Source: Catenulispora acidiphila DSM 44928 (GTDB lineage Bacteria; Actinomycetota; Actinomycetes; Streptomycetales; Catenulisporaceae). From it: a stretch of 64,000 bases of DNA. Under the pieces are notes generated by a model. The model was not told the origin of the DNA. It did no database searches and worked only from the letters and a program-made list of their open reading frames with translations. The position numbers and the translations under genes were made by a program. The stretch covers positions 4,402,001 to 4,466,000 of the forward strand of contig NC_013131.1 in assembly GCF_000024025.1 (NCBI RefSeq), given 5' to 3'. Below are positions 1-9,031 of this stretch, piece by piece. How positions within the stretch are numbered: the stretch's first letter is position 1; every line of letters starts with the position of its first letter.

Positions 1-203
1 TTGGAGACCAGCGCGTCGGCACCGCCGGTCTGCAACGCGTGACGCCACCGGTTGGCCGACATCTTCGTCACCCGGAACCGCCGTGCTACCTGCTCATCAC
101 TCTCACCAGCGGCGATGAACTCGGCCGCTGCCATCCGCACCTGCTCGCGCCGCGCCCTGGCCGCCGCATCGAGCCCACCACCTTGCGCATACCTCGTGAC
201 CAC
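1..203 (-). pseudogene. N-terminal part of a helix-turn-helix transposase, cut by the window edge
   Basis: The minus strand reads, from a GTG at 203, a continuous frame to base 1 with a classical helix-turn-helix: a charged N-terminus, then a segment with the residues [22 protein letters not shown] and a QTGGADAL turn. That pattern is typical of the DNA-binding N-terminus of IS630-type transposases. Only about 67 residues are inside the window, so the catalytic DDE domain cannot be seen and it is unknown whether the gene is intact. The next gene fragment (224-601) looks truncated beside it, which fits an insertion at this point. Confidence 0.6.
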
Positions 204-223
204 GACATACCGCGCGAACAGCA

Positions 224-601
224 GTGTGTCAGCCTGGCGTTCCGCCAGCGAAACACCCAAGCAGAGAATTCTCTAGAGGTTTCACGACGCGAACCGAACC
301 TCTCGACCCTGCCGAGGGCATGGCCGAGCTGTTGGTCCTGTCCAGGGAGCGCGCCGCCAAGTGGGAGTCTCTGCTCTTGCTGGGCAGTCCCGAGGCGATC
401 GCGGCGGCGCGTACCTGGCATCGAGTCGCATGGACCATGGAGTGGGTAGCGCGCGGGACGATCACCGACCCCGAGGCGTGGGATCGGGCGCTGGAGGAGT
501 TCACGATTGCGCGCGAGCAGTTTTACCAGGCCGCGCGCGCCGATCTGGGGATAAGCGGGAACGACCCGCTAATAGGCGCTCACGGAACTGACCAGCACTA
601 G
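224..601 (+). pseudogene. C-terminal fragment of an unknown actinobacterial protein
   Basis: An open frame of 125 codons. The part from about residue 23 onward looks like genuine protein: an amphipathic helical stretch with the residues RAAKWESLLLLGSPE, RTWHRVAWTMEW and EEFTIAREQFY. The first 20 residues have a different, arginine/proline-rich character and no ribosome-binding site precedes the ATG, so the original start was probably lost when the neighbouring transposase fragment arrived. I do not recognise a function. It could also be a short intact gene starting at the ATG at 320. Confidence 0.45.
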
Positions 602-874
602 GCTCGGGGACGGGACGTATTCAAGCAGAATGGACCGGCGCGCCCCGGAGCGTTCGAGTCCCTGAACGTTACTTCGCAACAGGGCAGAGCCTGTCGATCG
701 CTCAGCCAGCCGTTGCTAATAGAGGCTAACCCGCCATGGGCCATGGTGGCGCTGACCTGCGCTTTGAACCGCCTACTGGTCTCCATCCAACGCATGTGAG
801 ACATCACACATGGAAGCTATAACTGCGCAGCCGAGCATTGCCGCCGACTGAAATGAACACCGGCAAGGTGAAGT

Positions 875-2341
875 ATGAGCACGCCTAAGTTGCGGTTGGT
901 CCCACCGGTCGAACAACCAGCTGATGGCCTGCTTCGGTCTTGGGCGCAGCGAAACTCTGACAGGACGACCCCGGAAACGCCGCCTGCCGTCGGCCAGCTG
1001 CGATTCGCGTTCTACGGCAGGGTATCGACCGAGGATCATCAGGATCCGGTCTCCTCCAGGGCGTGGCAGCGTACCCGGGCCGAGGCGCTGATCGCCGGCG
1101 CGGGACGAATCACTGTCGAGTTCTTCGACGTCGGGCGCAGTCGGGTGCTGCCTTGGGCTGCACGGCCGGCCGCCGCAGCGCTGATCGCCGCGCTGGCCGA
1201 CCCGGATCGCGAGTTCGACGCGATCGTGGTCGGCGAGGCCGAGCGGGCGTTCTACGGCCCCCAGTACGAGCAGATGGCGCCGATCTTCGCCAGACACGGC
1301 GTGCGGGTCTGGGTGCCCGATGTCGGCGGCCCGGTGGATCCAGAGATCGGCTCGCTGGAGGAGTTGATGGCACTGCTTGGGATCTTGTCCAAGCGGGAGA
1401 TCGTGCGCGCGAGAATCCGCACCGTGACGTCGATGACGATACTGACTGAGAAGCAGGGCCGGTTCCTCGGCGGCCGTGCGCCCTTTGGCTATCGGCTGGT
1501 GCCGATCAAGCCGCACCCGAACCCCACGCACGCGCGCTGGGGCAGGATGCAGCTGGGGCTGGCGCCGGACCCGACCACGGCGCCGATCGTGGAATGGATG
1601 TTCGCCCAGCGGCTGGCCGGGATGAGCTATGCCCGTATCGCGCGTGCCTTGAACGACGCGCACATCCCGACGCCGTCCGCGGCCGATCGGGAACGCAACC
1701 GGCATCGCGCCGGACTGGCATGGACCGTCACATCCGTCGCTGCCATCCTGACCAACCCTCGCTATACCGGACATGAGGTCTGGCAGCGCACACGCACCGA
1801 TCACGAACTCATCGACCCGGCCAACACCACGCTCGGCCACCGGGACCAGGTCCGGCACAACCGCCCCGACCAGTGGATCATCTCCACCGACATCGCCCAC
1901 ACACCACTGGTCAGCACCGCCGACTTCATCGCCGTGCAGGGCATGCGCGCACGTCCGGATGCAGCCAAGCATGAATACCTGCTGGCCGGCCTCCTCATCT
2001 GCAGTGCCTGTGGCCGGCGCATGGAATCGTGCTACGCCAACGACCACCCCGGCTACCGCTGCCGCCACGGACAAAACAGCGCCACCAGCCCGCAGAACCC
2101 GCGGCGTCTTACCTATGTCCGCGAAGACCGAGTACTGGAACACCTCGCAGCCATGCTCATCCGACTCCGGATGAGCGAACACACCGACGACCCGCCCAGG
2201 AGGCCCATACACGAACCCGCAACGCCGACGGCCAGCGAAACCATCACGTTCCTCCGCCACAACGCGATCACGCTGACCTACAACTCGGATGCCAAAACCC
2301 TGACCGCCAACACCCCGGAAAAGGAGAGCATCGCGATCTGA
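875..2341 (+). CDS. Large serine recombinase (integrase type)
   Basis: A 488-aa site-specific recombinase that would cut and rejoin DNA through a phosphoserine link. The resolvase domain begins near residue 42 and carries the YGRVSTEDHQ motif with the nucleophile Ser51. A long helix with KREIVRARIRT lies around 174-184. The recombinase domain starts near 198 (RFLGGRAPFGYRL) and includes the NPRYTG motif near 296-301. A zinc ribbon follows with Cys378, Cys381 and Cys398. AAGGTGAAG precedes the ATG, a reasonable ribosome-binding site. Such proteins are integrases of phages or integrative elements, or transposases of IS607-like or Tn-type elements; no attachment sites could be recognised. It stands alone at the left edge of an accessory gene block and may be what remains of the element that brought it. 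Confidence 0.88.
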   Translation: MSTPKLRLVPPVEQPADGLLRSWAQRNSDRTTPETPPAVGQLRFAFYGRVSTEDHQDPVSSRAWQRTRAEALIAGAGRITVEFFDVGRSRVLPWAARPAAAALIAALADPDREFDAIVVGEAERAFYGPQYEQMAPIFARHGVRVWVPDVGGPVDPEIGSLEELMALLGILSKREIVRARIRTVTSMTILTEKQGRFLGGRAPFGYRLVPIKPHPNPTHARWGRMQLGLAPDPTTAPIVEWMFAQRLAGMSYARIARALNDAHIPTPSAADRERNRHRAGLAWTVTSVAAILTNPRYTGHEVWQRTRTDHELIDPANTTLGHRDQVRHNRPDQWIISTDIAHTPLVSTADFIAVQGMRARPDAAKHEYLLAGLLICSACGRRMESCYANDHPGYRCRHGQNSATSPQNPRRLTYVREDRVLEHLAAMLIRLRMSEHTDDPPRRPIHEPATPTASETITFLRHNAITLTYNSDAKTLTANTPEKESIAI

Positions 2342-2808
2342 CACTCACGACAACGCCACAGGTTGACCGGGGCCCAATAGCACCCCGCCGACCAGGCAGA
2401 ACACAGCCACAACAGAACACCCGCCCTCGGCCGAGACCAAGAACGGGTGGCGTGGAAAAACGGCCAAAACCGGCCGAATATGTACAACTTACGTGTCCGA
2501 GATTCCATAACCCCACGAAATCCCTGGGTATTCCATGGCGATCTGCATCTGGCATATTCCACACCGTAACGCTCCTGGTAGGAGCTTCGTGGGCCTAGGT
2601 TAGTTGGTCACGGTTCGGACACTTAGAGCATCTCGCTTCCGCGCCTCGGCGTCAAGCGTTACCGGATTATTGGCGCGAGATCTTTTCGGGTGCTGCGGGC
2701 AACTGACGGGGGTCGAAAAGGAAACCGCTTATCGCTGTGGACAGCGTACTCCACAGAGTTGTCTTATGCATTCTCGATGTACTATTCGCTTCTATCAGCG
2801 AGGGCCGG
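2342..2808. other. Intergenic stretch without a convincing gene
   Basis: About 470 bases between the recombinase and the converging HNH-NTPase gene. Several frames stay open on both strands, but their translations are rich in Arg/Pro/Ser without any domain pattern and lack ribosome-binding sites. Local A/T content is higher than in neighbouring genes (for example 2610-2800). I see no RNA gene or clear repeat. An attachment site for the recombinase could lie here, but it cannot be defined from one copy. Confidence 0.5.
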
Positions 2809-5595
2809 TCACTCGTGGAAGGTGGTCGGATCCTTCAGCCACCCGAGCGCGTGGAGGTCTCGGGCCAGCCATTCGTAGGCGAGGTTCGTCGAGGGCCGCG
2901 TGTTGCCGAGCGGGGTGATCCCGTCTTCGAGCATGGGGATGTGGTAGGCGGTTCGTGATGCCGGACGCGGGCCCTTGGGCGTGTGCCAGTACGGCCTGCG
3001 TCCGGGCTCGTTCTCGGTCCTGAGCTCGACGGGTGTCGGTGCGCGGGGATCGAGGGCCGGGTCTGGAATCCAGGCGAAGTTCAGGCGCGGAGGGTATTCG
3101 CCGGGGGCCTCGGAGTACGTGATCGTGCCTTCGACGCGCGCCGGCAGGAGGCTGTAGAGCCCGAGGGCCGGCCCGAACGCGGGGAGGTTGGTCTCCACTA
3201 GGTCGCGGTAGCCCGCCACCGCTTCGGCGAGGATCTCAGCGGTCATCGAGACGGCGGTGTCCGGTGAGTATCCCTGCCAGCGCATCCGCGGCGTCCCGAC
3301 CAAGTCGGACGGCGGCCAGGGGCGCAGGAGTGCCTCGCCTTCCTGATGTGCCAGCTGCTCGTTCAGCCAGATGATGTCAGCCGAGCTGACGGTATGGCCG
3401 ATGTGCTGCCAAGTGGCGGACACCGAGGTGTTGACCGTCTCCATCATCGCGGCGACGGCCTGCCGGAGGTCGCCGAGAGCGATGGCGTCTCGTTGCAGCC
3501 GGGTTCCGGCAGTGCTCATGGCGAAGTCGGCGAGGACCCACAGCCGCTCGTGCGTGAGGTGCGTGCCGACGGAGGTGGCGAGGGTTCGGCGCTGGATGGC
3601 ATCAGTCAGGGTCGCCAGGATTCGGTCGCGTGCCCACTGCCATCTGCTGTAGTCGCCGGCCGGCTCGGGGAACATCCGAGACGAACGCCAGCCGCCGGGG
3701 CGTAGCTCGCGCAGATGGGAGAAGTCCGGCAGCGACACGACGGCCGGGGTTGTGTTCTCCCAGTGTTCGGACACGGTCAGGTATCCGGCATTCAGGTGCG
3801 CGCCCCACTGCAACAGACGGCCTTCGTGGTGCGGTGCGAGGGAGGCCGCGAACGGCCCGTAGCCTTCCAGCAGCGCCTCGAACGCCTCGCGCAGCCATGA
3901 GGCGGACGCGATCGCCGGGTCGGCTTCGGCGTTGTCGCTGTCTGGGTTCGCGGCGGTCGGGGCCGAAGCGGGCAAAGTGTCCTGAGTCCTCGTGGTGACG
4001 GGGTGGTGCGACTGGTTGGGCTTGATCTCGTTCAGGACCCAGGAGAGCGCGGCGGGGTTGGTCCGGGCCACGCGGCAAAGCAGCTGCTCGCGCTGTGCGC
4101 TGTCGGGGCGGGTCGCGATCGCGAAGGCGATCGCGTACCGCCAGAATGGGAATGATGCCCGGCTGGCCGCCGACTCGATGTCGAATGTGCCGGAGGTGAT
4201 CGCGTGCGCGCCGAAGTACTGCTCGAACGCCGGGAGCGCGAAGCTCAGCACGCCGTCGTGCTCGACGACCAGTCTGGTGTCCGTCAGCTGCCAGACCTCA
4301 GACTCGTTGCCGATGGCCTCCGCGGGTACTGGACCGTGCTCCTGCAGGATCCGGATCGCCAACCGCTCGAGCGCCTGCCACACCTGCGGTGAAGCATCGC
4401 GCGGGCGCCGACTCTGCACGATCGTGCGTGGCAGGTCCCGCAGTAGTTGAAGACGTGAGACACCCGTGTCCCCACCGGCAACGAGCCTGCCGGCCAGCGC
4501 GAGCGCCGTAAGCGGACGCCGTACGAGCTCGGTCGTCTCAGGGCTCCACAACCGCCACGGCATGTCAGTCCCGGAGGCGACCCTCATCAGTTCCGCGCCG
4601 CGCTCGATGGCCCATGCCTCGACCTCCATGCACACAGTGTGGTCGGCGGTGACGCCCGGCTGCGCCGTGGCAAGAATCGCCACCATCGGCCATACACCGA
4701 CCATCTGGCGGGCCTCGCTCAGGAGCCGATCGGCATCGACCGGGTCGATCCGCTCCAGATCGTTTACCACCACGCAGCAGACGGCCTTCGGGTCCTGGCC
4801 AAGCCGACTGCGGACGGCGTCCTCCAATCCGTTCACGGCCTCGCGCGCCTCAAGCCAGACCGGAACAGCGACCGCGTCGTCGTCGCGCGCGTCCTGCAGC
4901 GCCGCCTCGAACCAGCGCGCGGCCTGCTCGGTCTTTCCCGCTCCCATCGGCGCCACCAAGACCCGCAGCTGTCCGAGCGGTACCTCGACGGCCGGGTCCG
5001 GCAGGGCGGCCGTCCACCGCAGTACGTCCTCGACCCGGTCGGAAGCCACCATGCTCAGCCGTTCCCGGCGGCCCGCATGGAGCCGTGCGTCGGCGAGATC
5101 GAGCGCTTCGGTACGCGAGCGCTGACGCGGCGAGAACGGCATCAGGTCCGTGATCGCGTCCACGAGCTGCTCGAGGGTGAAGGACAGGCGCGTGACCTCC
5201 GCGGCCTGCTCGTCGCTGATCTCCCAGCCCTGCCGGCAGCGCTCGTGCTCGGCGAGCTGGGCGCGCTTCCAGCCGCGCAGGAGCGGAACTGGGAAATCGT
5301 CCGGGGTATCGTCGATCTCCGAGGCGTGTTTCTGACATAGCAGCAGAAGGTTGTCCGCGCTTCGGTTGTCGTCCTCCGTCATCGCCGCGTCCCAGCGAGG
5401 GCCGTTCTCGCTCCGGGCGCAGATGTGCGCGATCCGGCTATTCAGCAGCGTCTGGCCGGTGGCGGAGTTTTTCCGGTACAGCGGCTCGCGGCAGTCCGGC
5501 TCGGCGCAGCGGAACGCGGTGCCGTACAGCTGCTTCGCGGTCGCGTCGGTCGGCCACGGGTGTTCGACCGAGTTCGATGACTGCCTTTTCGCCAT
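2809..5595 (-). CDS. HNH-domain protein fused to a STAND/NACHT-like P-loop NTPase, candidate defence protein
   Basis: A 928-aa cytoplasmic protein when started at the ATG at 5595 (an in-frame ATG nine codons earlier is also possible). The N-terminal 110 residues form an HNH-type nuclease module with zinc-ligand-like Cys30 and Cys35, the HNH histidine near 57 (RIAHICAR), Asn82 (DNLLLLC), Cys87 and His90. An NTPase follows, with Walker A APMGAGKTE at about 215-223 and a hydrophobic Walker B ending NDLERID near 278-284. After it comes a segment ending in ELVRRPLTALALAGRL, as in NACHT/STAND ATPases, then a long helical C-terminal half with no motif I recognise; in STAND proteins this would be the sensor. 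The gene is divergent from a KAP NTPase gene 170 bp away. Family knowledge suggests antiphage defence by regulated DNA cleavage; that is inference. Confidence 0.7.
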   Translation of the reverse strand: MAKRQSSNSVEHPWPTDATAKQLYGTAFRCAEPDCREPLYRKNSATGQTLLNSRIAHICARSENGPRWDAAMTEDDNRSADNLLLLCQKHASEIDDTPDDFPVPLLRGWKRAQLAEHERCRQGWEISDEQAAEVTRLSFTLEQLVDAITDLMPFSPRQRSRTEALDLADARLHAGRRERLSMVASDRVEDVLRWTAALPDPAVEVPLGQLRVLVAPMGAGKTEQAARWFEAALQDARDDDAVAVPVWLEAREAVNGLEDAVRSRLGQDPKAVCCVVVNDLERIDPVDADRLLSEARQMVGVWPMVAILATAQPGVTADHTVCMEVEAWAIERGAELMRVASGTDMPWRLWSPETTELVRRPLTALALAGRLVAGGDTGVSRLQLLRDLPRTIVQSRRPRDASPQVWQALERLAIRILQEHGPVPAEAIGNESEVWQLTDTRLVVEHDGVLSFALPAFEQYFGAHAITSGTFDIESAASRASFPFWRYAIAFAIATRPDSAQREQLLCRVARTNPAALSWVLNEIKPNQSHHPVTTRTQDTLPASAPTAANPDSDNAEADPAIASASWLREAFEALLEGYGPFAASLAPHHEGRLLQWGAHLNAGYLTVSEHWENTTPAVVSLPDFSHLRELRPGGWRSSRMFPEPAGDYSRWQWARDRILATLTDAIQRRTLATSVGTHLTHERLWVLADFAMSTAGTRLQRDAIALGDLRQAVAAMMETVNTSVSATWQHIGHTVSSADIIWLNEQLAHQEGEALLRPWPPSDLVGTPRMRWQGYSPDTAVSMTAEILAEAVAGYRDLVETNLPAFGPALGLYSLLPARVEGTITYSEAPGEYPPRLNFAWIPDPALDPRAPTPVELRTENEPGRRPYWHTPKGPRPASRTAYHIPMLEDGITPLGNTRPSTNLAYEWLARDLHALGWLKDPTTFHE

Positions 5596-5765
5596 CTCGA
5601 CATTCTCGCAGGTACCACCCACACAACCGATCGCAGACGCGGCCCGCGCTGTGATGAAGGCACGGGCTCGGCCTGATCGGACGGCAAGGCTGTGTCACGG
5701 CTCTTCGGTGTTGGATGCTCGCGAAGCGCCCCGGCGGATATCCACCTTCGTCCAGGATGGGTTCC

Positions 5766-7886
5766 ATGGACGCCAATGAGCTCTATCGCGACAGCACGGT
5801 CGACGGTTCGCCAACGGCCCCCGACCTGCTCGACCGTGCCAGGTACGCCGAGCACCTGGTGAAGCTCCTGGACCGCGTTGCCGACGGCGACGACTCGAGC
5901 GTGCTCGCGTTGATCGGGCCGTGGGGTTCGGGTAAGTCCAGCGTCCTGGAAATGGCTACTGCCCATCTTCGCTCGGGCGGTGGCGAAGAGACATGGCTCA
6001 TCGGTGAGTGCAACCCGTGGGCCTATGCCGACCAGGAGTCGCTGATCCTCGGGTTCTTCGCGGAACTCCGCGCGGCGCTGCCCAAGGGCGACCGCTGGAG
6101 CGAGACGCGGATGCGCATCGGCGAGATCGGTGCTTCCGCCAGCCGCCTGGGCAAAGTGGGTGCCTTCGTCAGGATGGACGCGAGCGGACCGGTCGACGCA
6201 GTGACCGCGTTGATCGCAGGCGACAACGGAGCGGCCGCGATCAGGAAGCGGGCGATCGAAAGTCTGGGGGGCGTGGGGCGGCCAATCTTGATGGTTCTTG
6301 ATGACCTGGACCGGCTCACGCCCAGCGAGCTGCTGATGGTATTCAAGTTGGTCCGACAAGTCGGGCGTCTGCCGAACGTCTACTACCTCTTGTGCTACGA
6401 CGAGCAGACTCTCCTGGACGTCCTGAAGCGCACGGAGCTGGTCGGAGGAGACATCCGGCGAGCTCAGGACTACCTGGAGAAGATGGTCCAGATCCGCCTT
6501 GACCTCCCCGCACTGCGCAACCCTCAGATCACCTCCTTGACCGACGCGGCGATCGACGCGGTCGTGCGAGAGAACGGCGTCAGACTGGACCGGCCGCAAA
6601 CCGACCGGATCGGCACCGCTTACCACTCGCATATGAAGGACCGTTTGTCGACCCCGCGTGCCATCCGACGCTTCTTCGCTCAGGTGAACGCCGCGTACGG
6701 GGCAGTCGGCGAAGACGTCGACTTCGTTGACTTCATGCTGATGACGTTCGTGCGCACCGTTGAACCCGCGGCGTACGCCATGCTCCACCGGCACAAGGAC
6801 CTCCTTGTCGAAGGCGGGTTCACCGTGCCTGGCTACCTCGAGAATCAAAAGACACCGCAGGAACGCGCCAAGGCATGGACGGACCGGCTTCGAGGCGCGG
6901 GCGTCGCGGAGGCGGACATCGCAGGGCTGCTCAAACTGCTGTCACTGATGTTCCCTCCACTGGATGCTGCGGTCAGCGGATCGTCCGTCAAGCGCGGTGA
7001 CCTGGAAGACATCTGGCGCCGCCTCGGTGTCGGCCACGCCGACTTCTTCGACCGGTATTTCAGCTTCGGCGTCCCCCAGGAGGACATCGCCAACAGCACT
7101 GTCGCCGAGGGACTGCGCCAACTGAGCGTGGGGCAGCCGGGCGACGAGCTGGCTCAGTTGACCGCCAGCCTGCGTAGCGACACCGACCGGGTCGTTCGCA
7201 AGGTCGACGCGATGCTCGGATCACCCGAAGTGAATCCCGGAGCGCTACTTTCGCTCCTTGTCGACGTGTACGAGCACGTGCCTGAGCCGATCGGGTTCCT
7301 TAACGATGGCGGGCGGTTCGGTCTCGCGTCCCTCGGTGGAAAGCTGCTCGCCGCCCTGGGAGCAGCAGCCGACCGCGACCTGCTCAGTGGGCTGGGAACC
7401 AGCAGCACGCGTATGGAGTTCCTCGCGGTCGCAGCCGAACGCCTTCCCACGTCCGAACCCGCACGGGTGATAGTCGGGCAGATCATCCACACGCGGCTCG
7501 AGGCCGCCGACGCCTTGGACGGAATGCCGGACGAGCTTTTCAACCTCATCTGGCCTTGGGGTCGAACCGATCTGGAAGGGTTGCGTACCTGGATGCGCGA
7601 CCGCATCGAATCCGGCACCTGGCCTCTTGCCGCTGTGATCGCAAGGTTTGTCACAGTCAGCTGGGCTACCGGCAACGGCCCACCGCGCAGATCGATTGCG
7701 CAGTTCAGCCTGAAGGATGTTGATGCCATCCTCGGGCTCCCCTCCGTCTTGGCCGAGCTCGCCGACGAGATCGAGTCTGCCACCGGCGACGTCGATGTGT
7801 TCGACGCGGACCCGACCGCGGAGAACCGGCTGCAGTATGCATTGGGGGTGCTGAAGACAGCGCGTGACCGTGGGGCGGGCGAGTGA
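5766..7886 (+). CDS. KAP-family P-loop NTPase
   Basis: A 706-aa protein from the ATG at 5766, which has an AGG nine bases upstream (an ATG three codons earlier at 5757 is an alternative). Walker A is GPWGSGKSS at about 51-59, followed by the KAP-typical WLIGECNPWAY (residues 77-87). Walker B with the family signature ILMVLDDLDRL is at about 174-184, and LLCYDEQTLLDVL at 208-220 is a KAP-like sensor region. The hydrophobic insertion seen between the Walker motifs in membrane-bound KAP proteins is not evident, so this may be a soluble member. KAP NTPases include the phage-exclusion protein PifA and recur in defence islands. The long C-terminal part is unrecognised. The divergent HNH-NTPase gene suggests a two-protein system, which is inference. 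Confidence 0.8.
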   Translation: MDANELYRDSTVDGSPTAPDLLDRARYAEHLVKLLDRVADGDDSSVLALIGPWGSGKSSVLEMATAHLRSGGGEETWLIGECNPWAYADQESLILGFFAELRAALPKGDRWSETRMRIGEIGASASRLGKVGAFVRMDASGPVDAVTALIAGDNGAAAIRKRAIESLGGVGRPILMVLDDLDRLTPSELLMVFKLVRQVGRLPNVYYLLCYDEQTLLDVLKRTELVGGDIRRAQDYLEKMVQIRLDLPALRNPQITSLTDAAIDAVVRENGVRLDRPQTDRIGTAYHSHMKDRLSTPRAIRRFFAQVNAAYGAVGEDVDFVDFMLMTFVRTVEPAAYAMLHRHKDLLVEGGFTVPGYLENQKTPQERAKAWTDRLRGAGVAEADIAGLLKLLSLMFPPLDAAVSGSSVKRGDLEDIWRRLGVGHADFFDRYFSFGVPQEDIANSTVAEGLRQLSVGQPGDELAQLTASLRSDTDRVVRKVDAMLGSPEVNPGALLSLLVDVYEHVPEPIGFLNDGGRFGLASLGGKLLAALGAAADRDLLSGLGTSSTRMEFLAVAAERLPTSEPARVIVGQIIHTRLEAADALDGMPDELFNLIWPWGRTDLEGLRTWMRDRIESGTWPLAAVIARFVTVSWATGNGPPRRSIAQFSLKDVDAILGLPSVLAELADEIESATGDVDVFDADPTAENRLQYALGVLKTARDRGAGE

Positions 7887-8016
7887 GGCCGCCGTGCGAC
7901 TGCCACTTCGTGGATCCGACGAGCCTGGCACAGGCGCACGGCCAGCATGTTGTACGCCTTGCGAGTGGTACGTGCAGCGGGTTCTTGCCTCGGTCGGAAA
8001 GGCCGGGCGCATACCG

Positions 8017-8484
8017 TCAGATGTGCGCCAGGACCTGCCGGACGTCGCAGCCGAGCGCGGCGGCGAGTTGAGCGAGTTCGTCGGCCGGCAGCCAATCCCG
8101 GTTCGGGTTCCATGCCTCGAGTTCGAAGCGCGCGAACCCGCACGGCCAGTCGTAGTGCAGATCGTTGAGGGACACATCGGCGGCGCAACACGGGACCGTC
8201 ACGGCGAGGTTCGCGAACCCGGTCTCGACGCAATCCTCCAGCAGGTCAGACCACCACTCGACGCCGATCGCGTTCTGGCAGGCGGGGCATTCGATTCGCT
8301 CCAGGTTCGCGCCGCAGTCGATGACAGTGACCTTCTCGTGCCAAGTGATCCGGTACTCCGTGGTGACGAAGCCGTCGAATTGAGGTACCAGCCGGCGGAG
8401 GACCGCCATGGCGGCGTCCGCAGCCTCGGCCATGGGCTGCCAGTCGGGGTCCGCCGGAATGATCGACAAGATGTTGTCACTCAT
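8017..8484 (-). CDS. Small conserved-type hypothetical protein with paired cysteines
   Basis: A 155-aa protein starting at the ATG at 8484, which overlaps the stop of the upstream gene (8477-9031), so the two are translationally coupled. Its middle holds a likely zinc-binding knuckle: CGANLERIECPACQ followed 40-50 residues later by a CC pair before AADVSLNDLHYDWPCG. The C-terminus reads ELAQLAAALGCDVRQVLAHI, an amphipathic helix pair. I do not recognise a function. It converges on the KAP NTPase gene, with about 130 bases between the two stops. Confidence 0.65.
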   Translation of the reverse strand: MSDNILSIIPADPDWQPMAEAADAAMAVLRRLVPQFDGFVTTEYRITWHEKVTVIDCGANLERIECPACQNAIGVEWWSDLLEDCVETGFANLAVTVPCCAADVSLNDLHYDWPCGFARFELEAWNPNRDWLPADELAQLAAALGCDVRQVLAHI

Positions 8485-9031
8485 GATCGCTGCCTTGGTG
8501 ATGAGCGCCATCGTGACGGTTCGTAAGAGCGTTAAGATCCAGTGGCTTGATCTTGATACGCCGAACGATCGCCGCGATCTCGTCTTCATGCTCGGTGCGT
8601 TGGACTGCTGCAGCGTCCAAGTCAAAGACGGTCACCGGCAGTTCGTACACGTGCCGCGGCAACCGCGTGAGCGGAGCGCCGAAAGCCAGGTCGCCGATCA
8701 CCGCGTCGCCGAAGCTCTCGGTCGAGAAGGGAAACACCGACACCGTCTCCCACTCCTCATCGCTCAGCTTGGGCCACCGATCCCGGCTCCAGAACGGAAG
8801 CTCCACCTGGCTGCGCTCGCCGCGGTCGATCCAGACCTCGCCGGACTCGCTGACAGCGCCGAACTCCCGGATCAGACGACCGTCCTCCACCGCACGCAGC
8901 CATACCCGGTCGACGACGTTCTGCATCACACCGGCGACACACCGGGCTGTCGGCATAAGCCCGGCGATCTGATCGACAACAGGAGAAATGTCGCCGGGTT
9001 CGGCCTCGAACAGTCGTGGATCGCCGATCAT
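8477..9031 (-). CDS. Hypothetical protein, 5' end built on a CRISPR repeat relic
   Basis: About 184 aa, acidic, from one of two tandem ATG codons (9034 and 9031). Readable features are PFWSRDRWPKLSDEEWETVSVFP in the centre and a histidine-rich C-terminus (NRHDGAHHQGSDHE); no known domain is recognised. It is the first gene of a two-gene operon and overlaps the next start by eight bases. The start codons lie inside a degenerate copy of the CRISPR repeat (9028-9056), so the natural 5' end of the gene may have been replaced by array sequence. Transcripts running off array A1 would enter this gene in the sense direction. Confidence 0.6.
   Translation of the reverse strand: MIGDPRLFEAEPGDISPVVDQIAGLMPTARCVAGVMQNVVDRVWLRAVEDGRLIREFGAVSESGEVWIDRGERSQVELPFWSRDRWPKLSDEEWETVSVFPFSTESFGDAVIGDLAFGAPLTRLPRHVYELPVTVFDLDAAAVQRTEHEDEIAAIVRRIKIKPLDLNALTNRHDGAHHQGSDHE

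Noticed and set aside
773-2344. 523-codon minus-strand frame
   Set aside because: Antisense of the serine recombinase; no domain and no ribosome-binding site, composition typical of a shadow frame in high-GC DNA.
875-2808. Attachment sites for the serine recombinase
   Set aside because: No direct repeats of sufficient length were seen around the gene; without the other end of the element no site can be called.
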